A stretch of 64,000 nt of DNA from assembly GCA_949752745.1 (NCBI GenBank), contig OX457033.1, forward strand, positions 16,784,156 to 16,848,155, in the 5' to 3' direction. This DNA comes from Protula sp. h YS-2021 (Eukaryota > Annelida > Polychaeta > Sabellida > Serpulidae). The notes below the pieces were generated by a model. That model was not told the origin of the DNA. It worked only from the letters and a program-made list of their open reading frames with translations, and did no database searches. Positions 1 through 16,974 of the stretch are shown piece after piece (the first letter of the stretch is position 1; each line of letters opens with the position of its first letter). A program made the translations under genes and the position numbers.

Positions 1-655
1 TAAGGCGTTGGCAGGAGTTCGCTAGATCAAAATATTCCAACTTCTGCTGGTGCAAAGACTTCACGATTGTGGATGTTCCAATTGGTTCTTTCAGCAAACA
101 ATGATGGAATATTATTACCTTCTTGTACACAAGAATGCGCGATAAGATGACGCCAGACATAGCACAAGTTTCAGTTAGTCCCTTTCCAAAACACTTCCAT
201 TATAGAGCACAACGAAAATAAGAAAATTCTAGAATTAAGACTTCTTCTTACCGTTACAAAAGTGGCCGTATTTCTTGTTTTTTTTTCAAGGTTTCAAGAA
301 ACAGTCCCTAAGCGTCATAGTGTGAACAGTAAAAAAGGGGCAATTTATAGACATGACAATAAAACAACAAAACAGTGGCCAGCATGAAATGGGTTTGGCT
401 ACTTATAACCTAACAGAAAAGATACATCAAATAGATGATGAGTTAAACATACAGAATCAGAAATCTACCCCCTTCCTCTCCTCTACTTCTGGCGATTTAT
501 CATTTTAGTCTCACATTCCACAATTTATTGCATTGCTCTGTTGAAGTTATTGAAATCTCTTTTGCAAATGCTTCGTGTTATTTATATATTACTGTTAGCA
601 TATTTAATAACGAACGCCTTAAACGTATATTTCTTATGCGTTAAAATCTTTTCTT

Positions 656-656
<1 letters not shown>
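1..656. other. AT-rich non-coding DNA
   Basis: No coding frame of note, no repeat and no recognisable RNA gene. The frame running into the TA/TG tract at its end is a microsatellite translation. Confidence 0.5.
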
Positions 657-711
<55 letters not shown>

Positions 712-725
712 TTGTGTGTGTGTGT
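657..725. repeat. Compound (TA)n(TG)n microsatellite
   Basis: A TA run with one TTT interruption passes into a TG run of about 35 bases. This is a simple sequence repeat with no sign of function. Confidence 0.95.
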
Positions 726-1562
726 TACAGAATATGTTTGATTTCAGAGGTAAGTATACCTGTCCTGGTTATGCCCTAATCCGATGGAATCGTGTATGCT
801 TTCATTTGCATTGTAATTCAAATTGTGATTTTTAATTGCAATTTTGCATCTACGATATTAGATATAGGTGATCTTGTGATTTCAGGGTTGAACTTTTCTC
901 TTGTTGGTTTTGTTAATTTTACCTTTGTCGGACTAGTTTTTCGCTAAAAAACCACTCCAGATTTTATTCCTGCCAAGAAATTTAGTGTTGCAAATGGATG
1001 GTAACACGGAAAAGTCCAGCTAGTCAATCTCTATTTAGCTTAAAAAGTTAAATAAAAGATTCTGCTTCTTCCAAAGAGTGACCATAAAGATTTTATAACT
1101 TAAATTTTAGAATAACAAATCTTAAGAATGAAAGATAAAGGATTTTGTTAAACAGCATGATGTCCTCACTTGTGAGGATGTGCAAAAAGCGATAAAAAGC
1201 AAAACTGCGACAATGATGAAATTAAGTGCTATGTACCTTGAAGCAAATATTTACTGTGATCAGAAAACCTAATATTGCACAGGACATAGTGGCAGGGATA
1301 AAGTGTCGAATGAAATTCGCAAACACGCCAATATCGCTGAAGATGGCAAATGTGAGTTAAAGAAAAAAGTCCTATCACAAAAGGGACAGTTGTGCGACCC
1401 CTGCCCACCAGGGAATTTTGTCCCAGGGGTCAGACAGACCTCACGGATAAGCAGTCAATGCCTATGGTGACATGAAATTAATTATGGTGTACCGAAAACA
1501 GTTGACAAAATATAAAAATCATGAATTTATGTGATGTCAAAAAACAGGGTAAGAATACTTAC

Positions 1563-1564
<2 letters not shown>
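726..1564. other. Non-coding, nothing recognised
   Basis: AT-rich sequence without a long open frame or internal repeat. One GC-richer patch near 1390-1440 contains a short imperfect dyad of CCC/GGG words. Confidence 0.4.

Positions 1565-1633
<69 letters not shown>
1565..1633. repeat. (TA)n microsatellite
   Basis: About 34 uninterrupted AT dinucleotides. Confidence 0.97.
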
Positions 1634-1637
<4 letters not shown>

Positions 1638-2070
1638 GTGATTGATACCTGCCCAAAATTTTTATCTTCTTTTATTTCTGTTTGTTATTGACACGTTTAA
1701 TAATACAAATATATGCATCATTTCAAAATTAAATAAATAGGGTTTTATTTTTACTTATTTTGAAAAAGAGCACATTTTCAACATTAATTATGTACGTAGA
1801 GTGTGAGAACGAGGCTAAATAACACTGTGTTTGCAAATTCATTCACAGTCCACAAACTGACACCACCCTCTAGCAATCTCTTGTGGGCAAAAAAGGATAA
1901 TCAATGGAACTTAGTGAATCAGTGGTGATACGTCTTTTCTCCGCATTGTCATCCAATCAAATGCATCACTTAAAAAGAGGCATCAATTTAAGTTTCGCAG
2001 CAATTTTGCTGAAGAATTTCCACTGAGTTTTCTGGATATAGGAGCTCAAACAAATCAGACCTGATTGCGC

Positions 2071-2202
<132 letters not shown>

Positions 2203-2704
2203 TTGTTACCAGCTTTATGGCCTGGAATGTTTCCTTTGCAAAATTGCATTCACATTTTTGGCTTGTCTAGGAAATATAATTATATTTCTTTTCGACTGAC
2301 AACTAATTACGTCAACTTTTTGGAAGTGGTATTGATATTATGACAATACACCTTAATATCTAGCGGTCTAAATAATGAAAGCTTTCTGCTTGTCATAAAT
2401 ACGTAATACCCAACGAAAACTGAACAGCCAGTCAACATTTAAATTTAGTAAATCATTATTATAGCATCTGCTCTGTTGATTATTCTCTTCATGGGGTTTA
2501 CTTAGCAAAGGAGCAATCCAAGCCCCTCTCAACTGCTGCCCTATCTACAAGCACGATACACTGAACACAACATATATAGTAATTTACCAGCGCAAGAACT
2601 ACAAAATCGTAAACGCAATGACTTATCACATCGTATACATTTCAGTTCCTGAGGAAAGAGTATATATTGGCTTATGTATCCGTCTACATATCCACCCCTC
2701 TGTT
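2203..2704. other. Non-coding spacer between microsatellites
   Basis: AT-rich unique-looking sequence in which I see no gene or repeat. Confidence 0.4.
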
Positions 2705-2706
2705 TG

Positions 2707-2748
<42 letters not shown>

Positions 2749-2749
2749 G

Positions 2750-2783
<34 letters not shown>

Positions 2784-2972
2784 TTATCTATGTATCTGTC
2801 TATCTATCTATCTATCTCTATATCTATCTATCTATTGATCTATCTATCTATTATATGTCTGTCTGTCTCTCTATCTGTCTGTTTATCTATCTGTCTATCT
2901 ATCTATCAATCTATCATCTGTCTATCTATCAGTCTATCTGTCTAGCTGTCTATTTATTTTTGTATCTATCTG
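2705..2972. repeat. (TCTA)n tetranucleotide microsatellite
   Basis: About 65 TCTA units, clean in the first half and increasingly interrupted by TCTG, TTTA and TCAA variants toward the 3' side. The two overlapping open frames here are Tyr-Leu-Ser-Ile repeat translations. Confidence 0.96.
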
Positions 2973-6910
<3,938 letters not shown>

Positions 6911-6913
6911 TTA

Positions 6914-6955
6914 GCAAAGCCTCCACAGTGTTTACAAAGCCTCCACAGTGTTTAC
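6914..6955. repeat. Short tandem duplication (2 copies of about 20 bp)
   Basis: The word AAAGCCTCCACAGTGTTTAC occurs twice in immediate succession, with no change. Confidence 0.9.
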
Positions 6956-7047
6956 AGCAAGAGACTTACGTGTTATGTAACTGCAACAGCGCACAGTAAG
7001 CTTTTGCTTTGTGCTGAGCCTTCACTATGCAGGCAGTAAAGGCAGCC

Positions 7048-7385
7048 AAAATACCCTGTCTTTGCGTATTAATTTGACCTTAAGAACAAATAGAACACTA
7101 AAAAATATTGATAGAACTTGTTCAGAATAAGTTCTATATAGTTCCAAAGTTTGGTGTCAATCGGACCAGTAGTGTTTGACGAGTTGTGATGACAACAAAC
7201 GACGGGCGACTGTAAAGAAAAAATACCCTTTCTTTGCGTATTAATTTGACCTTGAAAGCGTGCTTAATAATCAAAAAATTATTGATAGAACTCGTTTAGA
7301 TCAAGTTCTATATTATTCTATAGTTTGCTGCCAATCGGATTAGTAGTTTCTGACAAGTTGTGATGACAAAATGACGGGCAAAATC
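7048..7385. repeat. Tandem duplication, about 170-bp unit, 2 copies
   Basis: Two diverged copies share in order ACCCT[GT]TCTTTGCGTATTAA, a TTGATAGAAC word, a GTTCTATAT word, AATCGGA with AGTAGT, and GAGTTGTGATGACAA-like sequence ending in GACGGGC. The first copy starts near 7,051 and the second near 7,223. The wording resembles dispersed invertebrate repeats whose 3' part reads 'caatcgg..agtagttt'. No coding capacity. Confidence 0.8.
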
Positions 7386-7439
7386 ACGGGAGACTATGAT
7401 AAACGATGAGAATATCACAGGTGACCTAATACCAAAGCA

Positions 7440-7479
7440 TATAACTCTTCGCAAGACTTCGTCTTGCCAAGTGTTATAA
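7440..7479. repeat. Imperfect hairpin at the end of the 7.0-7.4 kb repeat
   Basis: A perfect seven-base stem GCAAGAC/GTCTTGC encloses only TTC, and outside it AACTCTT pairs imperfectly with AAGTGTT. The structure follows directly on the tandem duplication and probably marks the terminus of the same dispersed repeat family. A comparable compact hairpin sits inside the fold-back element at 58,275. Confidence 0.7.
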
Positions 7480-9440
7480 AATGACCTGCATTATATGAAG
7501 CACTGAAATAAACTTAAAGAATAATACCAACATGCGCAATCATCTAAGCATAGTAGTCGTTCTTATGATAGCCTGTCAGATGAAATGTAATCGATCTGTC
7601 ATATATTGCCGAGTACCAGCAAAGGTACTGATATAATATGCTTGGTAATTATCTTTGGTGGTGAGTCCTTATAAAAAGCATAATTAGCACTATGTTTATA
7701 GCACCTAGGGAAGCTCATTTGGTAATTAAACGGTAATTAAATGCCAGTGTTCATCTAATAATAATACAGCAAAAAAAATAATAATCTTCTTTCAAACCAT
7801 TCCGTAGCATTACTGAATTTAACTTCGCTTCCAAATCAATTTACAAACAAAACTCTTTGATACTGTTCACTACAGAGATCATTAGTTTGTCTATTATGTC
7901 AACACAAAAATAAATCGATAGCCTCAAATAAATACAAGAATAAATTATTCAATGAAGTATGTCAATCCTAACAGCATGCTGCATAGGTTCAATATAACAT
8001 GAGACGGGAGATGTGAACTCTAATTTAAACTATATAAGCGTTCTATTATAGTTATTTATAACTCACAAATCAAATCTGAATTTTACCTATGCGTTACCCG
8101 ATAAGTCATCTATTCCATTCCAGAGCAAGATACGTATTTTCTTTATCAATGCCTTTTGTCTGTTTTTTTTTTGGGGCGGGGGTCGGTTATTTAATAAAGG
8201 GAAATGAATATTTTTCGGCAGTTCTGTGGTTTACCTACCATTGGTGTAGTCAAACCTTTTTCAACAGATTGCATGATTCGTCTGTTACTTGGAGAGTGTA
8301 AGCATTGAGATAACACTTACATAACATTTTCTATAAAATCATTTGTTTCTGCTGTAGGAATTTTGACTTTTAATGGTTTCAAATTACGACGTCGGATAGG
8401 ATTGACTCAATCATCAATGGTTTCTACTTTTACTCTAGTTCCTATCCCAGGTTTTTCAATTTTGTATCTCACAAAAATTGCAAATATTATATAGAAAGCA
8501 CGTATTTTTAATACTGCATCTCATCCTTACATTTCAAACCGCAGTGTTGTTTTATTCGCTACACCACGTATCAAACAATAAATAGTCATACGTTCATAAA
8601 AGACAAGGAGCTGAACACATTATTATAAAACGGGGTTACTGAGGAATATATAAGTTATTCAAATAAAGCGACATTTTATTTCAGGTGATTTAGTAACATA
8701 CTGTTTGCTTACACCAAACTAGGGTCCTAAAAGTGGCATTTTATTTTGTTGGAAAACCATTTTTCAAAACTGCTTACTTGTTAATAAGTTGGCTCGAATA
8801 GCTGCCGATCTGTCTCAAAAGCTAGCCACAAACATAAGTACTTTTGTCAGTGGTTTTTACCTTGAAAGGTAGGGGAGGACTGGAGTCCTAGTGTGGAAGA
8901 CAAATCGTATTCTCAAAGGCAACTCTACTCTAGGAATCTACAAAAAACAAGCTATTTATTAATTTCAGCATTGCATGCTGCACATTACCAATTTTTTCTT
9001 GTTTATCATGTCTTTAATGTCAGTACTACAGACTAGATAACTCTTTCAGTTGGTGCAAAATAAAAACCGTAATTTTAACGTATCTGTGTATGTAGATCAC
9101 AGAGTTCGCTGTCAAACTCCTGGTTTTATTAATCACTGATAAACTGGTCAATAATATTACATAAAGACTATATAAGCCATAATAAGTCAAGTTTTCACTT
9201 TATCCGTGGTTGATTTGAAAAAGGTTTGAAAATTAGTTTATCCTGAGAATTAGAGAAGTATGTTATTTATCATATTTTCATTTCGTTTGGTCACATTTTT
9301 CAGAATTTGGAGAATTTCATAAAACAAACCATTTGTTCCGATTCTCACATCTGAATGCTTTACGTACTGCCATAGCAAATGGCATTGAATATTTTAATCG
9401 GAGAAGTTTTTCAGCTCGCATTTATATTTTTCCACTTTCC
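7480..9440. other. Non-coding, nothing recognised
   Basis: AT-rich, short frames only. The frame at 8,089-8,301 runs through a T/G homopolymer patch and has no recognisable domain. Confidence 0.35.
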
Positions 9441-9596
9441 ATGAAGCTGAACCAGGATTTCATTAGGGGGAGGGGAAGTAGGAAGCAAAAGCTAGACATA
9501 ATAAAGTGGTTAGTTTACCTAGTTTGCTGTAACTCACTTTTTCTCTTCACTTTGGTTATTTTTGTGGGGTTACTTGTAAAATTCAGGTCAGACTGA
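9441..9596 (+). CDS. Weak candidate: first exon of a membrane protein (possibly tetraspanin-like)
   Basis: A frame opening at ATG 9,441 gives a basic N-terminus (RGRGSRKQK) followed by a strongly hydrophobic stretch of about 25 residues and then a stop. The hydrophobic stretch contains a Cys-Cys-Asn and ends in GLLVKF, which loosely resembles the first membrane helix of tetraspanins (Lys ahead of the helix, conserved Asn within it, Gly near the end). A possible splice donor lies inside the last codons near 9,570 (ACTTGTAAAA). I could not find matching downstream exons, so this may be chance or a pseudogene fragment. Confidence 0.18.
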   Translation: MKLNQDFIRGRGSRKQKLDIIKWLVYLVCCNSLFLFTLVIFVGLLVKFRSD

Positions 9597-10027
9597 GCAT
9601 TCCAGTACAATATATTGGAAAACGATGATATATGGCTTATGCATTGTGTTGACTAGTGTCATACTAGATAAAACACTGAGCCGTGAGTAGCTAGAAATGT
9701 TAAGGAACAAAACTAATACAGATTATTTCTATAGCAACCCAAACATCTCTTTATTCTTTTCCACTTTTACATAAAATTTGAACATTACTAGCACAATATA
9801 TAAAACTGATGGGAGGAAGGCAGACATGCGAAATAAAGAAATAACATGTTGGTCATTCATCCTTTTGTCACTTGTCACTTCATATGTCACTTCAAACTGT
9901 GAACAATAGAATTGTCTTTCTGGCGAGCTAGTAATTGAATACAAAAGGATATGTGTGACGCAGGTGTTACAGGAAATAAACTACATTAAAAATGGGGATG
10001 CATATCCTGTGGTAATGTTCCAAGAAA

Positions 10028-10230
10028 TCCACATAATACCGCGATAAGTAACTGTTAAGTGAGTTCTCCAATTTAACACTCCGCGTTAAAATAATGGTTC
10101 TCGCATTTAGTGAAACAAGTAATTGAATATAAAAGCACATCCATATAATACCGCGATAAGTAAATGTCAAGTGAGTTCTCCAATTTAACACTCCGCGTTA
10201 AAATAATGGTTCTCGCATTTAGTGAAACAG
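10028..10230. repeat. Tandem duplication, about 112-bp period, 2 copies
   Basis: Two nearly identical copies share the words ATACCGCGATAAGTAA, GTGAGTTCTCCAATTTAACA and TTCTCGCATTTAGTGAAACA. The repeated GCGATAAG word is at 10,041 and 10,153. A shorter related word (AGTAATTGAATA) also occurs upstream at about 9,930. The high identity points to a recent duplication. Confidence 0.9.
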
Positions 10231-12305
10231 GACTATTTTACAACATAGCACCCCTATTGGATGTTAGACACTCCTAATAACCAATTTGTAGGTGAGAGCT
10301 CCACTCGCCCCTCCCCCATCTTCTAGGAAACATTTTGAAGCTATATTTAATGCTTTCTCTTCGCCTAAAATCAGTTACTAGAACAAGCAACTTCAGTGTA
10401 TTTCTTGCGATCAGCTCTGCATATACAATGTATATTTGTTTTGAAGTAAAAAAGCGTTATTCTTTGTATTTCCAAATAAAAAATATCGCCAATGTAGCAA
10501 CATGATGGACGAAGTCTTTTAACCTCTGGAATTGTGTCTTTTTCATCTGTCTTAACCCATTTATTGTTTATAGAGCCCCAGACTTTGTGCATGGTATATG
10601 GCCGATGTCTTATGCATGAGACAATGAAAATTACCATGACCAGACTATTTTCTGACGTTTCCCCACTTAAGTTGTAGAACCATTAATTAAGCATGCCTAT
10701 GACAGATAAATGGAGTAATAACCGCATAGCTTGAGCTCACGTGATGACATGCAAAAGAATTTTCCACCAAAAGAACCGCTGTCACACATTGCTACTGCTT
10801 CATTTTGCACACCATTTATATGCTGGAGTGAGTGTGCTCTATTTATTAACTTTCACACTTATATTTACGCTTTGTTTATCTCTCATCTCAATGGTGCAAT
10901 GAGGCTCTATTCCTGTCAATGATAAAAAGACCAATTTTGGAGTTAAACATCCCTAGCGGATCCGGAATTAGTGTTTGGAAACACACTCATTCTCAAGCCA
11001 ATAGACAGCGAAATCTATGGATAGGGCATCGGACATCAGTTAATTTACTTACATGTTTCGTTCAGACTTGTTGATGAACCAGGAAGCAAGCAACCGTGGT
11101 CTGATTCCACAGGGCCATGCTACAAGTGGGCATAGCTCACTCAAAACGCCACTTCTGTGATGAAAAACCAAGCAAATAGGACTACTTCGGATATCGGAGT
11201 ACTTTATATAGCCCACTGAAAACTATATTCGGAGACTCCACTACACTTCTGAATGAATTGCCTTTGCGCTTCTGTAAAGATCCAAACTCTTTTACACTAG
11301 ACTTTGCATTGCAACTGATTTACCTTTACGTTTGTAGCATAACGCCGATATTGCTTAGCGTATCATCCATTAACTATTCAAGGAAAATTAGCAGACTTAA
11401 TTATGTAAAGCTTATGACAACTTGGCATTTATGTCGTTTTACTTAATTTTTGAAAAATCGATTTGTCTGTTTTTATCCCTCTGATCATTTGTTTAATAAA
11501 ATGTATTGATAAAAAGATGGATAAAACAAAACAAATAAGTTGTTTAATCAAACGAAACAAAACTGCTTCACACAAATGCCTCCAAGAATATTAGAAAAAT
11601 AAATAATATTACCACAAAACAAATTAGAATAAGCTACGTGCGTATACATAACAAGTGACTTTTAAAGACTGGACAGCCTTGGGGAAGTCACTCAACCTTT
11701 AGACGAGTCTCTTTAAAAGTTCTGCTTTGAAAGGCATTCTGTTCTTTATTACCTATATTTTTATCAGCACAAACAAAGTTACGCATCAGATACATATTTT
11801 TCTTCTTTTTCTCTCTTCTTTGTTCTGTTTCCATCCTCTCCTCCTCCTTCTTTATCTTCTTCATCTTCTCTTTCCTATTTTCCTTCGTGCTTTCTCTTCT
11901 TTTCTTTACTCCAATACCTTCTCTTTCTTCCTCTCCTGGTTATATCTTAGAAATTGTCATTTTTTTGCATAGATACAATTTTATTGGTCTTTAAAGAAGT
12001 AGATTTAATTTAAATTAATTCATAATTCGACGCAATTCCACTGTAGTACGGGCAGAAAAGTTTGCAAACTCGAATAGAATGACTAGCTTGCAATATTCAC
12101 TGCCTGTTCTATAGTGTTAGATACTCTCACTTTCTTCTTTCTTCATGTCATTTTGATGTCATCCTATTTTCTTTGCCTGGTTGACCTCTGTGCATTGCTG
12201 TTCACGCTTTGTGTACACTTTAATACACTTTAATGATTGCCTGCTGCAAATTAATGCATGTTTTGCTCGTGTGATTGGATGGAGAGCTATAGAGGTCTGT
12301 GTTAA
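10231..12305. other. Non-coding, nothing recognised
   Basis: AT-rich with short frames only. A T/C-rich patch at 11,800-11,940 yields a hydrophobic pseudo-translation and is not a gene. Confidence 0.4.
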
Positions 12306-12308
12306 GGC

Positions 12309-12438
12309 ACATTGTTGACTGCTGCACTTTTATGTACATTGTTGACTGCTGCACTTTGATACACATTGTTGACTGCTGCACTTTGATACAGATTGTTCTC
12401 TGCTCCACTTTTATATACATTGTTCACTGCTGCACTTT
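12309..12438. repeat. 27-bp minisatellite, about 5 copies
   Basis: The unit is CATTGTTGACTGCTGCACTT followed by about seven variable bases. Because 27 is a multiple of three, a nine-residue repeat appears in open frames on both strands. This is a consequence of the unit length and not evidence of a protein. Confidence 0.9.
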
Positions 12439-15400
12439 GGCGATCACAATTAGCAGTCCTTACTTTTCTTCCCACTTAAGAATGCTTTTACATAATGGTC
12501 TATAAATCCTTGATATTTTAAGTATTCATGCCACTTGGACGCCAGTTTTTGATTGTTAGTGCTACTGGCAAATGTCACAGTTTTAACTCTTTTGTTTGGG
12601 GCACCCTCTGTATGATGGTTTATGGACAGCTAGAGGCTACAATATAAATTTCTTGTTTCTTTTATGGTTGCTGCTTTTGATGATCCATCTCTGCTTGTGC
12701 TGTTGCTTTATCATCCAATATAGCACACATGACATATTCATCTCCGTCATATAATAAACTAATAGCTCGCTGATTTGATTTCAAATAGTTTTCAAATGCA
12801 TGTATGCGGTAATGTTGTTTATTTTATCATAAAATCATATTTAGACTAGCAAACAAGCTAGACACAACTTTAGTAATACTAAAAATGAACGAGGTTTTGA
12901 ATGTTTGTGTATTACGTTAACTTAAATGCGGGGAAAGCACTTTAAAGTAGATAAAGGTGATACCAGATTTTCTTCCCTGAATTAAACTCAAGAAACTCAA
13001 GGAAACTGGTAGTTCAGTAATTAAAGGCAGGTATAGAGTAAGAACTCCTGGCATTCTTAGACAATGAACTAACAAAATGGGATTGTATTTGCTAGAGGCA
13101 TTGGCTTTCGTGGTTTCGTATGTTTTGGTTTGGACAATATAGCTACTAACATACGGTTTACAAATATCAAAAATATATCAAATATCAAAAGTATGTATCC
13201 GCTATTGAATGGGAACAACATATGTGATTTAACAAAGATGGAATCCAAGTGTTTCAGTGAATCAGGGCGGATCGAGCTCGGGGTCGTTTAATTGACGCTC
13301 ACATGCCGAGGGCCGAATCAAATTGCTTGAACGGTACCCTAACCAGTGTGGTGTCCATCTCGATTATTTGAGTACACTAACGACTGGCTGCAGGGAGGTG
13401 GGAGAGGGCATAAGCAAGGCAGGTAGAATCAAATTGACCAGAATTCTTGATTGGATTCCAAGTGATGTCTTTAACGAGCGGATTCAATAATTCAGTATAT
13501 TCGAAATTAGAACTCACTATTGTTGGGAGTATAATTTACACAGATGTGAAAATGATGAACGACCTCGTGTTGAGCTGCTTAGTCATTTTAAGGAGAGTAA
13601 TTCCCTTTATTGAATAGGCAACTTAAATGAAGGGAATAAGAGAGGTATCATATATTTCACCAGATCGAGGCATTTGTGTCACATTGCTTTATGAAATAAG
13701 TAATTTTCTCGATCGTCCGAGCAATAGAGCCACTGGCAATTTTCGTGAATGAGTCAGCCCTTGAGAGCTGAGCGTAGAAAAGGCAATTGGTGTGAGATCT
13801 CGCAGGAATATATGTAACAATATATATATATATATATTTATTAAAATTTATTAAATGTGAAGGAAAAACTCGGGAAGAACACATCTATACCTTATAGCCA
13901 CTATTCAGTAAACAATTCAAGGTCTATTTGGAGTCATGATATCAATGAACTAAATTCAACATTCTGTATATTTATTTATTTATTTTTTTTTTAATTCATA
14001 TTTTTTCCATCTCACATGGCAATAGTTGCGGACTTTTGTAAGAGCCGTGGCATGCGTAAGAACTTAAATAGAATAAAAACAAAAACAAAGGGGTGGGGGT
14101 TTTATATATGCCTCTTGGGAGAGCCACAGAAAGTGTGTGGGTGTGAGTCACAATAAAGAAATAAATAATGTCATTTTAAATCAAAACTGCCAAAGCTTCG
14201 CTTTTTAGCAATTGCCTCGGGAACTGAACTTAGTTTTTTGGAGCCAGCAGCAGCATGCCAGAATTAACCCAAAAATATTAATAATAACAATAAACACGTT
14301 TTATGGCTTTGTAAATATGTCACTTTTTCTTTCTTCCTGTTCTTTTCTGTCTTTAAAAAGTATCGGTTTGCAGAAATGCAAGATTTGAACTTTATTTATC
14401 ACGCACATTTTAGTGGCATTTGACTGAACATCCGAAGCAATGTTGAGGCCAGTATTGAACAATGATTTGGTTCTAAGATCGCAACCTTCTTATAAAGTCA
14501 ATTCACCAAGGATGGTGTTTTTTTTTCTTTGAACAAAATAGACTTGTCTTCGCATTGAACAAGTGACGTGTTTGAAGGAAGTATTTGTTTATCATCGTTG
14601 GCCCACTGTCATTTGAATGTCATTTTAAGATTTCACTGCAATCATAGAGCCCTGGAGAAAAGCAAAAGGTTGCGAATTAGAAATCAGGAAGGTTGTTTGT
14701 CGCTTCAATTTGAAACGATATTTAGGGAAAAAAAAATACCGGTTCTTCGCTGCTGGGGATATGGTTCATTAGCACCCTGGATCGCTTTAATTGGTTCCAT
14801 GCTTCTGAAAAAAAATGGCGTGAATGTCACCAGGAAACAGCTTTATACAATACAAGCCTCAACCCTCCAGCCACTGTCGTATAAAGTATGGAAAATTCTC
14901 TCCACTCCCCACCCCCATGTACGCTCCCTGCACCCTCCATCTTATCCTGTCCACCCACTACCACCTGGACTCTACCCAACCTAGTCGACTGCACCCCACA
15001 CTCCACTCGACCCTCCCACCTCCATCCTTCGCCTTTTTTTATTTTTGTTTTTTGTTCTGGCGATGTGCATTGGAAATTAATGAAATACAAAGAGCGGGTA
15101 AAAGTTTACAAAAGAATGAACTCTCGGTAGAAGAAATCGAACAAATTTCCTAGACAATCGTTTATCAACACAACTGAACATGCAAAAGAAGGCGCTATCT
15201 TATCTCCGGAGGCGCATAATGAGCCAGCTGCCTTCTTCGCTATTCAGGCCGGCTTATAAACATGTATACTGTGACATTGTGTCTCTCTAACCTTGTATTA
15301 TCGCTCGGATGCTAGGATCTATTCGCCTAGAGCCGCTGCTTCTTTTCCAGCTGTCAACAGCTGGTCTGGAACACTTAACGCGATGGAATATAATATCAGA

Positions 15401-15795
15401 AATATATTTGCTAGCATTTTGGCTATCACCGCATATTGTGTAGGTACCAAATGGTAACTGTCCGGGTATCTGCTAGCATTAAGGAACAGTAAAATAATGG
15501 GATTCGCTCACGAATTTTTACATTCCATTGTCTTATGCAAAAGCCGTGTTTTCTCATCTGCAGACTTTGCACTGGGCCTTTCAAGGCTAACCCTCAGCCC
15601 TTGGGAACCACAAAATACTTCATGGATTATGCCAATTACTGAGCAGAGAGCTACTGTTGTTGTCGAAGCAGCTGGCTGTTGGGTTATACTCTTAAAAGGG
15701 GAAATCGTTCAGCAACACATTGTTATGCCAAAGGGAGACGAAAAACATTCTTCCTCACAAACCAAATGTCCCAGCTGCATCGGTATTTATTTATT
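12439..15795. other. Non-coding, nothing recognised
   Basis: Contains a short TA run at 13,818-13,838, a T-rich tract near 13,985 and a C-rich patch at 14,900-15,030. The 138-codon frame at 14,568-14,984 has no recognisable domain, and its C-terminal part is a translation of the C-rich patch. Confidence 0.35.
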
Positions 15796-15796
15796 T

Positions 15797-15956
15797 ATTT
15801 GTATTCAAAGGCGTTTCCACGTTTTGACAACTGGGGGGGGCGAACTTTCGTTACGATAATTGCACTATTGCCCCCACTCTGAAAAGTGAAAGAGGGCTGA
15901 GGCCCCTCGGATCCCCCCCCCCCTCCCTACCCCATCCGGTGGCTACGCCGATGTTA
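15797..15956 (+). mobile_element. Short non-autonomous element, GGCGTAGCC-ended family, copy 1
   Basis: Reads in order GGCGTTTCCACG, TTTTGACAACTGG, a G run, AACTTTCGTTACG, CCCACTCTGAAAAGTG, a C run, and TGGCTACGCCGATGTT. The reverse complement of the copy at 35,657-35,797 has the same order of words (GGCGTAGCCACG, TTTTACAACTGG, AACTTCCGTAAG, CCCACTCTGAAAAGTG). The ends form an inverted repeat around GGCGTAGCC. It is about 150 bp and has no coding capacity. It resembles the G-run-bearing short repeats common in aquatic invertebrate genomes. Confidence 0.75.
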
Positions 15957-16970
15957 TATTTTGACAAAACTGACTTGACATATACATTGCACAGTTTTTG
16001 TATTCAGAGGTGTATGTAATGAAACATAGCTCGGATAAGCGATTAGCTACTGAGGTTCGGTATCGCTTCAATTCCATGCTATATAATGATATACAAGTCA
16101 ACTGGGCTCGCTCTCAGGATCTCTGTGACGATTTGGTGCGAGATTTAACAACCTAGAAATCTTTATTAACATTTGCCAAAGACCGTCAAAGTACAACGAA
16201 AATGACATGCAACTTCTGTGTTACGCTTTCTTCAAACGAAAAGAATACCGAAATGGCGACAAGTCCCCCCCCCCCCCCCCCACCAACAAAAATTGACAGT
16301 TCTTTACATGCAGGGAGCATGGTTTATTACTCGAAAAAATATCAATAATTTTTGCAATTATCCAACAAAAACTTTTCAATTCATACTTCAAAAAGCATGG
16401 AAGAAATGAAATGTTAAATATTGTGAATGTACAGAATAAATTTATGCATATGAATCTGGACCTAACAATTATTTGAGTATATATTTTACAGATAATCCAT
16501 AACCCCTTCATTTGAATTTTTGATCACTTGACTTTGGTCACGTGACATTTAAATCCGTGGATCGCAAACATACATTTGACAGGCGTGGAAGCTAAATTTT
16601 CTGCACTTTAACGAAGTAATAAAAGATATTATGAAGTCCATTAAAACTGTGCCTATTTGCAAAAAAAAAAAAAAATAGTATATTGTGTATGAACTTTCAG
16701 AAAATATTTGAATATTAGAGACTGGTTTGTAGGACTCGAGCCTCTGAACACATGAAGTTGGAACCTATTAGCAGAACAATGGAAGGCTTCGTAGCTCTGA
16801 TAGAAAGATATACAAAATAATTTGAGGATGAGCTGACTGGGAACCAGATGAGACACTGCGTTGTTAACTTTTCATTTCTTTCCTGATGAAGATGAAGTTT
16901 TGTTGGTGTATTGGCTCTATTCCTAATGTTTTTCGTATGGGAAAAAAGAGTTTGATTTCCGTCTTTTCTT
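15957..16970. other. Non-coding, nothing recognised
   Basis: Contains a C run at 16,265-16,281 and an A run at 16,660-16,675. No gene. Confidence 0.4.
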
Positions 16971-16974
16971 AGTT

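Noticed and set aside
14568..14984. 138-codon ORF
   Set aside because: No domain or motif, no start context or splice structure, and its C-terminal part is a C-rich low-complexity translation.
15497..15859. 120-codon ORF
   Set aside because: It runs into the short GGCGTAGCC-ended repeat, and no recognisable protein features are seen before that.
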